In this document: piece after piece, positions 8,268 through 16,440 of the stretch | Layout of the letters: each line of letters starts with the position of its first letter | Numbering within the stretch: the first letter of the stretch is position 1 | Assembly (NCBI GenBank): GCA_963760875.1 | Contig: CAVXEH010000016.1 | Coordinates: 1 to 64,000, forward strand | Length of the DNA stretch: 64,000 bases | Origin: CAVXEH01 sp963760875 | Lineage (GTDB): Bacteria > Chloroflexota > Limnocylindria > QHBO01 | Direction of reading: 5' to 3' | Position numbers and translations under genes: made by a program | The notes under the pieces: model-generated | What the model saw: the letters and a program-made list of their open reading frames with translations, nothing else | Databases searched by the model: none | Told to the model about the DNA's origin: nothing

Positions 8268-8286
8268 GGCCGGGAATCGCCCGGCC
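8268..8286. terminator. GC-rich hairpin between rplA and a converging gene
   Basis: GGCCGGG (8268-8274), loop AATCG, CCCGGCC (8280-8286): a perfect 7-bp stem 16 nt past the restored rplA stop and 8 nt past the 3' end of the minus-strand membrane-protein gene. No T-tract, so a bidirectional terminator is inferred from position. Confidence 0.5.
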
Positions 8287-8294
8287 GGGGCGAT

Positions 8295-8504
8295 TCACGC
8301 CGGGTGCTGCGGCGAGCGGAGCCCGCGGGCCAGGAGGAGCGCGCCCAGGACGACGGCGACGATGGGCCACACCAGGTCGCTGTCGAGCTCCCCGAGGTCG
8401 AGCCCCAGGTCATTGCGCAGGAAGTAGTAGCCGCCGACGAACAGCAGCAGGGCGCCCAGCACGAGGGCGCCGGCGGCGGACGACCGCAATCGGTTGAACG
8501 ACAT
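8295..8504 (-). CDS. small two-helix membrane protein (LiaI/LiaF-TM-like)
   Basis: 69 residues from the ATG at 8504, with GAGAGAGG just upstream. Two hydrophobic segments (GALVLGALLLFVGGYYFL and LVWPIVAVVLGALLLARGL) flank a short acidic loop. This is the arrangement of LiaI/LiaF N-terminal (DUF5668-like) membrane domains, which act in envelope-stress signalling in Firmicutes. It lies downstream of a kinase/regulator pair on the same strand, so a linked role is possible but only inferred. Confidence 0.6.
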   Translation of the reverse strand: MSFNRLRSSAAGALVLGALLLFVGGYYFLRNDLGLDLGELDSDLVWPIVAVVLGALLLARGLRSPQHPA

Positions 8505-8627
8505 AGCCTCTCTCGCTGTGCGGGACCGCCCCCATGGCGGTCGCCGTGAGGATCCGGGCGAGACATGGCCGCCTGCCAGTGCCATTCGGCCTTGGAGCGT
8601 CGTGCCCGATGTCGCCGCCTCGCGCGC

Positions 8628-9008
8628 CTACGCGCTGTAGCGCTCCACGACGCGAAGGAGATCGGCCACCGCGAAGGGTTTGATGATCACGCCTGCGGCG
8701 TCGATCTCCTCCGCCCAGCGTCGTGAGTCCACCGAGGCCGCCATGATGACCACCGGCGGCCGGCCCTCCATCCGCCGGAGCGCTCGAGCGAAGCCCCATC
8801 CATCCAGCCCCGGCATGCGCATGTCGAGCAGGACCAGGCGAGGTCGCTCGCGCTGCACCTTCTCCAGCGCCGTCCGTCCGTCGGATGCCTCGTCCACGGG
8901 AATGCGCTCCAGCTCGAGCACGTCACGGACCGCAGCCCGGATCAGGGCATCGTCATCGACCACCAGGACGGGCCCCGTGGACGTCCGCGGAGATTCAGAC
9001 CCCGTCAC
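8628..9008 (-). CDS. single-domain response regulator
   Basis: 126 residues from the GTG at 9008, whose bases overlap the kinase stop (GTGA). It is a receiver domain only: acidic pocket VVDDD near residues 16-20, phospho-acceptor Asp 62 in VLLDMRMPGLDG, and conserved Lys 110 in IIKPF. The usual Thr/Ser after the fourth strand appears as Ala (VVIMAAS). There is no output domain, so it probably acts by protein contact or phosphorelay, fed by the kinase encoded directly upstream. Confidence 0.88.
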   Translation of the reverse strand: MTGSESPRTSTGPVLVVDDDALIRAAVRDVLELERIPVDEASDGRTALEKVQRERPRLVLLDMRMPGLDGWGFARALRRMEGRPPVVIMAASVDSRRWAEEIDAAGVIIKPFAVADLLRVVERYSA

Positions 9009-10981
9009 GCTGGCTCGTCCGCGGTCGCGGCAGGCTCGCGCGCGCCGTCGCGCTCCGTTCCCGGCGGCGTGTGCCGCGCGGGATCGGCCTGCTCTTGCCC
9101 ATCGCTGGCGGCTGGCGCGGCATCCGGGACGGAGCCTGCCGAGAGCGGCAGACGGACCGTGAACGTGGCGCCCTGGTTGACGTCGCTGGACACGGAGATG
9201 CTGCCGCCGTGCTCCTCCGCGACCTGCCTGCAGATGTAGAGGCCGAGACCGATCCCGGTAGGACCGTAGCGATCCGGGTCGCTGACCCGCTGGAACCGCT
9301 CGAAGATGCGCGCCTGCTCCGCCGGGGGGATGCCGACGCCCTGGTCCGTGACCGTGAGGCACGCGCCCGCCTGGTCGGCGCTGACCGTCACGGTCACGGG
9401 TGCCGAAGGCGGGCTGTACTTGAGGGCATTGCTGAGCAGGTTTTCCACGAGCCGCCGTATGCGCGGAGCATCCCACTCGCCGACCACCGGCGCGGGGGCG
9501 TCAAGCCGCACCCGATGCGCATCATGCATGCCAACCATGGTCTGCCGGACCAGCACACCCAGATCCTGCCGCTCGCGGGTCACCTCTCGTCCGTGCTCGC
9601 TGGCGATGACGGTGAGGTAGTCATCCACGAGCTCCTTGAGGCGAATGGCCTCGTCGCGGATGCTTGCTGCCCGGGCGGCCTGACGGCCGTCGTCCCCCAG
9701 CGAGCGCACCAGGAGCTCCGCGTTGAGCAGGATGGGCGTGATGGGCGTTCGCAGGTCGTGCGCGATGCCCGCCAGGAACTCGTCTCGCATGCGGGTCACC
9801 TCGGCGAATGCCTCCACGCCGGCGGAATGCGCGATGAGATCCCGCGCGTGCAGCACGAGCGCAGCCTGCTCGGCGACGGCCGTGAGCACGGACAGGACGT
9901 CCTCGGTGAACACCGGTGGTCGCGCTGCGAACACCGTCAGCACTCCCAGCCGCTGGTCGCCCGAGCTGATGGGCGTGGCCGCGATGGCCCGGATTCCGCG
10001 GTCGAGGTACGTCTGCGCATGCTCCGGGGCGTCTCGGTCCGGTCGGTCGGAAGAGACCGTGGCCTGGCGTTCGAAGGCCCGTCCCGCGATGTACTCGCCC
10101 GACGGGAACGTGATCCGGTCGCCGGTCGGGTACTCGAACGAGACGAGGCGATTCCTGTTCGGATCCCACAGGCTCACGACGGCACCGTCCGCCCCCGTGA
10201 TCGAGACGGCGCGCTCCGCGACCCGCTCGCTGATCTCCCACGGGTCCGGGAGCCGGAGGAGGTCCGGCGTCTCCGACAGCAGCCCGCGAATCGCCGGTTC
10301 CTGCCACGCTCGTCGAAGAAGAGACGGCGGTGCGAAGCCGATGAAGTAGCTGAGCACCATCGCAAGCGCGACGAGCTGGCTGATGATGGGCAGCGAATCC
10401 CCCGCGGCGGGCACGAACGACCGCAGGGCGGCGAGCAGGATGAGGATGACGAGCAGCCCCGAGCCTGCGGCGACGGCCTGCATCCGGCGCCGGGTCACGC
10501 CGCTGCGTTCCGCCGCCTCGCGGACGAAGACCAGCGACGCGTACCCCGCCAGCCCCACGACGAAGATGACCGCGACCAGGACGACCTCGTCCGACCACGG
10601 CTGGGGCGCGCTGACACCGACGGCCGCGACGGCGAGATACAGGATGGTCGCCCCGATCACGAGCCATGGCGGTCGCGGCCGGAAGTCGTCCGCCAGGCGC
10701 AGCAGCACCAGCGGAAGGGCAGTGACGCCCACCCAGGTCAGCGTGTTCAGTGCCGGCGGTGAGCCAAGGCCCAGCAGTCCGACCACCGTGCCGGTCACGA
10801 CAAGCACGGCGAAGATCCCGAAGAACAGGGAGATGTCCACGTTCGCCCAGCTCGGGCTGCGAAAGAGCCGAACGAGCGTCACGCTGAAGAGGATGAGCAG
10901 GCTAACCTGGCTCACCCCCTGAAGGAACGCCTGCGCAGTCACGGTTCGCCTCCCAATGCCGCCGGCCCGCGTCATGGGCAC
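9005..10981 (-). CDS. membrane sensor histidine kinase with GAF domain
   Basis: 658 residues. The first about 230 contain some seven hydrophobic segments. A GAF-like domain follows (roughly 270-400, with GEYIAGRAFERQATV and ATPISSGDQRLGVLTVF). HisKA has FLAGIAHDLRTPITPI, with the phospho-acceptor His near 409. The HATPase domain has N-box ENLLSNALKYSPP near 514 and GIGLGLYICRQVAEEHGG near 577. The signal is unknown. The response regulator starts within its stop codon. The pair runs against the ribosomal genes and separates rplKA from rplJL. Confidence 0.9.
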   Translation of the reverse strand: MPMTRAGGIGRRTVTAQAFLQGVSQVSLLILFSVTLVRLFRSPSWANVDISLFFGIFAVLVVTGTVVGLLGLGSPPALNTLTWVGVTALPLVLLRLADDFRPRPPWLVIGATILYLAVAAVGVSAPQPWSDEVVLVAVIFVVGLAGYASLVFVREAAERSGVTRRRMQAVAAGSGLLVILILLAALRSFVPAAGDSLPIISQLVALAMVLSYFIGFAPPSLLRRAWQEPAIRGLLSETPDLLRLPDPWEISERVAERAVSITGADGAVVSLWDPNRNRLVSFEYPTGDRITFPSGEYIAGRAFERQATVSSDRPDRDAPEHAQTYLDRGIRAIAATPISSGDQRLGVLTVFAARPPVFTEDVLSVLTAVAEQAALVLHARDLIAHSAGVEAFAEVTRMRDEFLAGIAHDLRTPITPILLNAELLVRSLGDDGRQAARAASIRDEAIRLKELVDDYLTVIASEHGREVTRERQDLGVLVRQTMVGMHDAHRVRLDAPAPVVGEWDAPRIRRLVENLLSNALKYSPPSAPVTVTVSADQAGACLTVTDQGVGIPPAEQARIFERFQRVSDPDRYGPTGIGLGLYICRQVAEEHGGSISVSSDVNQGATFTVRLPLSAGSVPDAAPAASDGQEQADPARHTPPGTERDGAREPAATADEPA

Positions 10982-11031
10982 GACGGGTCATGGCCGCTCG
11001 GGAGGGCCGCGGCTATCCTACAACGCTGCGG

Positions 11032-11060
11032 TTGCCGTCGAGTCGGTGGTCGGGTACCAT
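11032..11060 (+). promoter_or_regulatory. candidate promoter for rplJ-rplL
   Basis: TTGCCG (11032-11037) and TACCAT (11055-11060) are 17 nt apart, each matching four of six consensus bases, just upstream of the structured rplJ leader. Moderate match; the position is right. Confidence 0.45.
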
Positions 11061-11084
11061 TCGCGACCGCAACCAAAGATCAGC

Positions 11085-11240
11085 CACAGACAGCGCTGCG
11101 TGCCGGGTGAGAGCCCCGGACCAATTGCCGGCCCACGTGAGGCCGGCGGCACGCCGAGGCATGCAAGGGGACATCGGTCCCGGTCCGCAGCACGCGGTCC
11201 CTGCAGCGCCATCGGCGCGCAGGGCTTTTTCATGTCCGGG
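11085..11240 (+). promoter_or_regulatory. ribosomal protein L10 leader of rplJ
   Basis: The leader contains a 7-bp stem GCCGGCC (11127-11133) / GGCCGGC (11141-11147) with a CACGTGA loop, further GC stems, a terminator hairpin (listed separately), then GGGAGG before rplJ. L10 with L7/L12 is known to bind such leaders and repress rplJL. Position directly before rplJ and the fold order fit that element; exact boundaries are estimates. Confidence 0.7.
11199..11230 (+). terminator. intrinsic-terminator hairpin inside the rplJ leader (attenuator)
   Basis: CCCTGC-A-GCGCC, loop ATC, GGCGC-GCAGGG, then CTTTTT: an 11-bp stem with one bulged A followed by five Ts, the best T-tract terminator in the window. 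It lies 31 nt upstream of the rplJ start, so it would stop rplJL transcription early. That fits an attenuation mode of L10 autoregulation, as described for Gram-positive L10 leaders. Confidence 0.7.
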
Positions 11241-11260
11241 AGGTGGGCTCACCAAGACCG

Positions 11261-11800
11261 ATGCCGAATGAATCCAAGCGCCAGGCCGTCAGCGCGCTCG
11301 CGGAGATGCTCCGCGGAAGCTCCGCCATGGCCGTGGCCGACTATCGAGGCCTCTCGGTCTCGGACATGCAGGTCGTCCGGCGGTCCCTGCGGGCCAGCGG
11401 CGTCGAGCTGCACGTCGCCAAGAATCGACTGCTGAAGATCGCTGCCGACGAGGTCGGGCTGGAGGAGCTCAAGCCGATGCTCTCCGGCCCAACCGCGGTG
11501 GCGACCATCTCGGGGGACGCTGTGGCCCTGGCGAAGGCGCTGCAGGAGGCGTTCCGGCCCTTCCGGAACGTGACGCTGCGGGGTGGACTCCTGGGAACCC
11601 GCGCCATCAATGGCGCGGACCTTGGCCAGCTGGCCTCGCTGCCCAGCCGTGAGGTTCTCCTCGCCCGGCTGGCGGGCGGCATGGCAGCGCCCATTTCCGG
11701 GATGGCCGGCGTGCTCGCCGGGAACCTTCGCAACCTCGTCGGCGTGCTGAGCGCCGTCGCGGATCAGAAGCGACAGAGCGAGGGCGGCAGCGCCGCCTGA
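11261..11800 (+). CDS. rplJ: 50S ribosomal protein uL10
   Basis: 179 residues from the ATG at 11261. An in-frame GTG at 11243 lies inside the GGGAGGTGGG ribosome site and is rejected. N-terminal rRNA-binding domain includes MAVADYRGLSVSDMQVVR and HVAKNRLLKIA; the C-terminal helix that carries L7/L12 dimers ends the protein. It is the first gene after the L10 leader and 22 nt before rplL. Confidence 0.96.
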   Translation: MPNESKRQAVSALAEMLRGSSAMAVADYRGLSVSDMQVVRRSLRASGVELHVAKNRLLKIAADEVGLEELKPMLSGPTAVATISGDAVALAKALQEAFRPFRNVTLRGGLLGTRAINGADLGQLASLPSREVLLARLAGGMAAPISGMAGVLAGNLRNLVGVLSAVADQKRQSEGGSAA

Positions 11801-11822
11801 CGAGAAGGAGAACGACAGAACC

Positions 11823-12215
11823 ATGGCAACCAAGTCCCTCAGCAAGGACGACATCCTGGAGGCCATCGACGGGATGACCGTCCTTGAGCTTTCCGAGCTG
11901 GTGAAGGCCTTCGAGGAGCGCTACGGTGTGACCGCCGCGGCACCTGTGGCGGTGGCTGCGGCCGCGCCGGCCGCGGGTGGCGATGCGGCGCCGGCGGAGG
12001 AGCAGACGGAGTTCGATGCCGTCCTCACCGAGGTCGGCGCGAACAAGATCCTCGTCATCAAGGCCGTCCGCGAGCTGACCGGCCTTGGCCTCAAGGAGGC
12101 CAAGGATCTCGTCGACGCGGCTCCCAAGCCGGTCAAGGAGGCCGTCACCAAGGAAGAGGCCGAGCAGGTCAAGGAGAAGCTGGCCGAGGCGGGGGCCACC
12201 GTCGAGGTCAAGTAG
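11823..12215 (+). CDS. rplL: 50S ribosomal protein bL7/L12
   Basis: 130 residues: N-terminal dimerisation helices (VLELSELVKAFEERYGV), an Ala-rich hinge (AAPVAVAAAAPAAGG), and the C-terminal factor-binding domain EKTEF-like through NKILVIKAVRELTGLGLKEAKDLVD. It recruits translation GTPases to the stalk. A GAGAAGGAG site precedes the ATG. A strong terminator follows. Confidence 0.97.
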   Translation: MATKSLSKDDILEAIDGMTVLELSELVKAFEERYGVTAAAPVAVAAAAPAAGGDAAPAEEQTEFDAVLTEVGANKILVIKAVRELTGLGLKEAKDLVDAAPKPVKEAVTKEEAEQVKEKLAEAGATVEVK

Positions 12216-12239
12216 CGTTCCGAACCATGGCCTCTGGAA

Positions 12240-12270
12240 GGGCCGGCCCCGGCTGGGGCCGGCCCTTTCT
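12240..12270 (+). terminator. intrinsic terminator after rplL
   Basis: GGGCCGGCCCC (12240-12250), loop GGCT, GGGGCCGGCCC (12255-12265), then TTTCT: an 11-bp perfect stem with a short T-tract 25 nt after the rplL stop. It ends the rplJL transcript before the kinase gene. Confidence 0.8.
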
Positions 12271-12293
12271 CATGTCCCCGAACGTTCCCCACG

Positions 12294-13208
12294 GTGCGCG
12301 ATGATGGGGCGGTGACCGTCCCGGGCATCCCCGAGGGCCTCGGCTGGTGGCGCGACCGGCCCGGCGGCGCCGCCTGGCTCGAACGCTTGCCAGCCACCGT
12401 GGGGGAGCTGGCGCGCGCCTGGGACCTCAGCCTGGAGGACCCACTGACCGATGCCCGCATCTCGCTCGTGGTGCCGGGCCGGCAGCGCGACGTGACGCCG
12501 GTGATCCTCAAGGTCAACTTCCCCGATGACGAGTCAGAGCACGAGGCCGATGCCCTCCGCGCGTGGGACGGCGAGGGCGCCGTGCGACTGCTGGCGGAGG
12601 CACCGGCGGTGCGGGCGCTCCTGCTGGAGCGGCTGTCGCCGGGGCGACCGCTCCGGGATGAGCCGGACCCGGTGCGCGCCGACGAGGTCGCGGCGTCGGT
12701 CCTGCGGCGTCTCTGGCGCCCCGTTGGTCCTGGCGCGCCCTTCCGACGCCTCGAGGAGGTTGCGGGCCGCTGGCGGTCGGTCCTGCCGGAGCGCTGGGAA
12801 CGCCAGGGGCGCCTCTACGAACGGGAGCTCCTCGACGCGGCGCTGACCTGGATCGATCGCCTGGTCCCTTCCATGGGACCGCCGGTGCTGGTCCACCAGG
12901 ACTTCCACGGCGGCAACGTCCTGTGGGACGACCGGCGTCGATGGCTGGCGATCGACCCCAAGCCGCTGGCGGGCGAGCCGGCCTTCGATGCGGCCTCGCT
13001 GCTGCGGGATCGAAGCCTCCTCCTCGCGGGCGAGCGTAACGCGGCCCGTGTGATGCGGATCCGCCTCGACCGGCTGGCGGGCCTGCTGAGCCTGGATCGC
13101 GAGCGCATGCGGGGATGGGGGATCGTCCACGCCATTGCCTGGCTGGACCCCGCGGAGGGGACGGCCGCGCAGCACGCCCTCGTCGCCCGCCTGCTCGCAG
13201 GTGCCTGA
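12294..13208 (+). CDS. aminoglycoside/hydroxyurea phosphotransferase family, APH(6)-like
   Basis: 304 residues from a GTG at 12294 (a second in-frame GTG at 12312 is also possible). The kinase-like fold shows VILKVNFPDDESEHEADAL for the ATP-site Lys, the catalytic loop VHQDFHGGNVL (Asp near 203) and the metal loop AIDPKPLAGEPAFD. These match the APH(6)/hydroxyurea kinase family, whose known members phosphorylate streptomycin. Many chromosomal homologues have unknown substrates, so resistance is not claimed. It stands alone after the rplL terminator. Confidence 0.8.
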   Translation: MRDDGAVTVPGIPEGLGWWRDRPGGAAWLERLPATVGELARAWDLSLEDPLTDARISLVVPGRQRDVTPVILKVNFPDDESEHEADALRAWDGEGAVRLLAEAPAVRALLLERLSPGRPLRDEPDPVRADEVAASVLRRLWRPVGPGAPFRRLEEVAGRWRSVLPERWERQGRLYERELLDAALTWIDRLVPSMGPPVLVHQDFHGGNVLWDDRRRWLAIDPKPLAGEPAFDAASLLRDRSLLLAGERNAARVMRIRLDRLAGLLSLDRERMRGWGIVHAIAWLDPAEGTAAQHALVARLLAGA

Positions 13209-13552
13209 TCAGATCCGGCGCTTCACCCCTTCGGGGCCCGAGAGCGTTCCGCTGCCGCCTGACTCGCCTGGATCGAGCACGGCACCCCTCGTGTGGAACG
13301 GACAACCCCGTCTCCGGTCCGCGCAAGCGTCCCATCCCGAAGGCACCAGTGACCATGGGCTGCTGGTACGGGGTGCCCGTCGCTGACTGCAGCGGCCGCC
13401 AACGGCCGCGGCGGGCATGGTACGGAAGTACTACCCGCGGCTTGGGGGGTACTGGTTGGCACGCCGCATGCGCCACGTCCCTGGCGAGATCAACACACAC
13501 ATCTCGCGCCGTCGGTCGGCGCGAATCGAGCCAGGGAAAGCGAGGTGCAGCC
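13209..13552. other. spacer and probable leader before the TPP-enzyme operon
   Basis: 344 nt without a convincing gene. A 59-codon frame from 13417 overlaps the next gene and has no recognisable features. GC-rich inverted segments (for example GGCCGCCAACGGCCGC near 13392) are present, and AGGTG near 13544 could be the ribosome site for the next gene. No clear promoter was found. Confidence 0.4.
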
Positions 13553-15340
13553 ACGAGCCAGAACGTCAGCGACTACCTCATCGAGCGTCTCAGTGACTGG
13601 GGCGTGCAGCGGATCTACGGCTACCCCGGTGACGGCATCAACGGGATCGCCGGCGCCCTGAACCGGCGCGACGGCAACCCGGCGTTCGTCCAGACCCGCC
13701 ACGAGGAGCTCGCCGCGTTCATGGCCTCCGCCCACGCCAAATGGACCGGAGAGGTCGGCGTCTGCCTGGCGACCTCCGGGCCGGGCGCAGTCCACCTGCT
13801 GAACGGCCTGTACGACGCGCGCATGGACCACCAGCCCGTCGTCGCCATCGTGGGCCAGCAGGCCCGACTGGGCCTGGGGAGCGGCTACCAGCAGGAGATC
13901 GACCTGGTCAGCCTCTACAAGGACGTCGCCGCGGAGTTCGTGCAGCTGCTCAGCGTTCCGGCCCAGGTGCGCCACGTGGTCGACCGTGCCATGCGCATCG
14001 CCATGGGGGAGCGAACGGTCACCTGCATCATCGTCCCCAACGACCTGCAGACCGCCGACGCGGTTCCGGTGCCACCGCGCACCCACGGTGCGGTCTACTC
14101 CGGCATCGGCTTCAGCAAGCCGATCGTGGTGCCCACCGACGCTGACCTGGAGCGTGCTGCGGCAATCCTCAACGAGGGCGAGCGGGTGGCGATGCTCATC
14201 GGGCAGGGGGCCCGCGACGCCGCCGACGAGGTGGTGGGCACGGCCGAGCTGCTGGGCGCCGGCGTCGCGAAGGCGCTGCTGGGCAAGGACGTGATCCCCG
14301 ACGACCTGCCGTTCGTGACCGGCTCCATCGGCCTCCTGGGAACCCGGCCCAGCTGGGATCTCATGCAGGAGTGCGACACCCTCCTGATGGTGGGCACCAG
14401 CTTCCCGTACGCCGAGTTCCTGCCGAAGCCCGACCAGGCCGCCGGAGTCCAGATCGACATCGACCCGCGCATGATCGGCGTGCGCTACCCCATGCAGGCC
14501 AACCTCGTGGGCGACAGCCACGAGACCCTCAAGCGCCTCATGCCGCTCCTGCGCCGCAAGGAGAACCGCGACTGGCGCGAGAAGGTCGAGGGCAACGTCC
14601 GCGACTGGTGGGAGCTGATGGACGACCGTGCCCGTACCAAGGCGAATCCCGTCAACCCGCAATGGGTCCTCCACGAGCTCTCGCCCCGTCTCCCCGATGA
14701 CGTGATCATCGCCTGTGACACCGGCTCCGTCGCCAACTGGTATGCGCGCGACGTCAAGCTGCGCAAGGGGATGCGCGCCAGCCTTTCCGGCAACCTGGCG
14801 ACCATGGGCCCGGGCATGCCCTACGCCATCGCCGCCAAGTTCACGCACCCGGATCGCCCGGTGGTGGCCCTGGTGGGCGACGGCGCCATGCAGATGAACG
14901 GCATCAACGGGCTCATCACCGTCGCCAAGTACTGGCGCGAGTGGAAGAACCCGCGCCTGGCGATCCTGGTCCTCAACAACCACGACCTCAACCAGGTGAC
15001 CTGGGAGCAGCGTGCCATGGAGGGGGATCCCAAGTACGAGGCCTCGCAGGACCTGCCGGACGTGCGCTACGCCGAATATGCGAAGCTGCTTGGGCTCAAC
15101 GGCGTGCGCGTCGAGTCCGCGGCAGAGGTGGGCAGCGCCTGGGACGCCGTGCTTGAGGCCGATGTCCCCACCGTCCTCGAGGTGGTGACCGACCCCAACG
15201 TGCCGCCGCTCCCGCCGCACATCACCCTGGAGCAGGCCAAGCACTTCGCGTTCGCCATCGTGGGTGGGGACCCGGACGGCTACGAGATCGCCAGCACCTC
15301 GATCAAGGAGATGCTCGCGGGCGTCCTCCCGGGCCGATGA
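13553..15340 (+). CDS. thiamine-pyrophosphate-dependent enzyme (pyruvate oxidase/acetolactate synthase superfamily)
   Basis: About 595 residues in the POX/ALS three-domain order: N-terminal PYR domain (YGYPGDGINGI; activating Glu in TRHEELAAFMAS; ATSGPGAVHLLNGLYDA), a central nucleotide-type domain, and a C-terminal PP domain with the TPP/Mg motif GDGAMQMNG...NN ending VLNNHDLNQVTWEQR. Such enzymes decarboxylate 2-keto acids; oxidase or decarboxylase and the substrate cannot be told. The protein clearly begins near SQNVSDYLIERL, but the only codon at the right spacing from AGGTG is ACG at 13553; the nearest upstream in-frame TTG/GTG are over 100 nt away. The stop overlaps the next start (ATGA). 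Confidence 0.85.
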   Translation, partial: TSQNVSDYLIERLSDWGVQRIYGYPGDGINGIAGALNRRDGNPAFVQTRHEELAAFMASAHAKWTGEVGVCLATSGPGAVHLLNGLYDARMDHQPVVAIVGQQARLGLGSGYQQEIDLVSLYKDVAAEFVQLLSVPAQVRHVVDRAMRIAMGERTVTCIIVPNDLQTADAVPVPPRTHGAVYSGIGFSKPIVVPTDADLERAAAILNEGERVAMLIGQGARDAADEVVGTAELLGAGVAKALLGKDVIPDDLPFVTGSIGLLGTRPSWDLMQECDTLLMVGTSFPYAEFLPKPDQAAGVQIDIDPRMIGVRYPMQANLVGDSHETLKRLMPLLRRKENRDWREKVEGNVRDWWELMDDRARTKANPVNPQWVLHELSPRLPDDVIIACDTGSVANWYARDVKLRKGMRASLSGNLATMGPGMPYAIAAKFTHPDRPVVALVGDGAMQMNGINGLITVAKYWREWKNPRLAILVLNNHDLNQVTWEQRAMEGDPKYEASQDLPDVRYAEYAKLLGLNGVRVESAAEVGSAWDAVLEADVPTVLEVVTDPNVPPLPPHITLEQAKHFAFAIVGGDPDGYEIASTSIKEMLAGVLPGR

Positions 15341-16440
15341 TCGACGCGACCATCGACGGGCTCGAGGTCGCCGCCTACACCATCCCCACCGACGCACCCG
15401 AGTCGGACGGGACGCTGGCCTGGGACAGCACGACCATGGTGGTGGTGCACGCATCCGGCGGCGGGCAGCGCGGCCTGGGATACACGTTCACCCACGCCTC
15501 CGCGGCATCGCTGATCCGGGATCACCTGGCGCCGCGGGTGACCGGGCGGGATGCCCTGGACGTGCCCGGTGCCTGGCAGGCCATGGCGGCGTCGCTGCGC
15601 AACATCGGCCGGCCGGGCATCGGCTCGGACGCCGTCTCGGCGGTGGACGTGGCGCTCTGGGACCTCAAGGCACGGCTGCTGGGTGTCCCGCTGGCCACCC
15701 TGCTCGGCCGCGTCCGGGACGGTGTCCCGATCTACGGCTCCGGCGGCTTCACCTCCTATGACCCCGACCGGCTCCGTGCCCAGCTGGGCGGCTGGGTGTC
15801 GGACGGCATCGGCTCCGTGAAGATGAAGGTCGGGCGTTGTCCCTCGGACGACCCGACACGGGTTGCCGTGGCTCGCGAGGCCATCGGCCCGGATGCGGTG
15901 CTGATGGTCGACGCCAATGGCGCCTACGACCGTAAGCAGGCCGCTGAGATGGCGGTGGCCTTCGCGCACCTTGGCGTGACCTGGTTCGAGGAGCCCGTCA
16001 GCTCCGATGACCTGGCCGGGCTGCGGCTGGTCCGCGACACGGCACCGGCCGGCGTCGAGATCACCGCGGGCGAGTATGGCTACGACGCCTGGTATTTCCG
16101 GCGGATGCTCGACGCGGGGGCGGTGGACGTCCTGCAGGCGGACGCGACGCGCTGCGGTGGCTACACCGGCTTCCTGGCTGTCGCGGCCGAATGCGCGGCG
16201 CGCTCCATGCCCCTCTCCTCGCACTGTGCCCCGGCCCTGCACCTGGCGGTCTGCAGCGCCGCCGCGCCGCTCCGCCACATGGAGTACTTCCACGACCACG
16301 TCCGCATCGAGCGGATGCTCTTCGACGGCGTCCCCGAGCCACGCGACGGACGCCTCCACCCCGCCCTTGATCGACCCGGCATCGGCTTCGACCTCAAGGA
16401 GGCCGATGCCCGCCGCTACGCGGCAGGAGGCAGCGCATGA
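15337..16440 (+). CDS. enolase-superfamily (mandelate racemase/muconate lactonizing) enzyme
   Basis: 367 residues. N-terminal capping domain, then the barrel with the KxK motif VKMKVG (Lys 162/164), metal ligands Asp near 192 (MVDANGAYD), Glu near 218 (WFEEPVS) and Glu near 246 (ITAGEYGYD), and SSHCAPALH on a later strand. These enzymes abstract the alpha-proton of a carboxylate; many are acid-sugar dehydratases. ATGA overlaps tie it to both neighbours, so its product or substrate is probably shared with the TPP enzyme and the FAD dehydrogenase. Exact substrate unknown. Confidence 0.88.
   Translation: MIDATIDGLEVAAYTIPTDAPESDGTLAWDSTTMVVVHASGGGQRGLGYTFTHASAASLIRDHLAPRVTGRDALDVPGAWQAMAASLRNIGRPGIGSDAVSAVDVALWDLKARLLGVPLATLLGRVRDGVPIYGSGGFTSYDPDRLRAQLGGWVSDGIGSVKMKVGRCPSDDPTRVAVAREAIGPDAVLMVDANGAYDRKQAAEMAVAFAHLGVTWFEEPVSSDDLAGLRLVRDTAPAGVEITAGEYGYDAWYFRRMLDAGAVDVLQADATRCGGYTGFLAVAAECAARSMPLSSHCAPALHLAVCSAAAPLRHMEYFHDHVRIERMLFDGVPEPRDGRLHPALDRPGIGFDLKEADARRYAAGGSA

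Noticed and set aside
8252..8427. 58-residue C-terminal extension of L1
   Set aside because: Shadow sequence produced by the single-base break at 8194; the true stop is in the neighbouring frame at 8249-8251.
13417..13596. 59-codon frame starting MVRKYYPRLGG upstream of the TPP enzyme
   Set aside because: It overlaps the TPP gene, lacks a clear ribosome site and resembles nothing I recognise; left as leader sequence.
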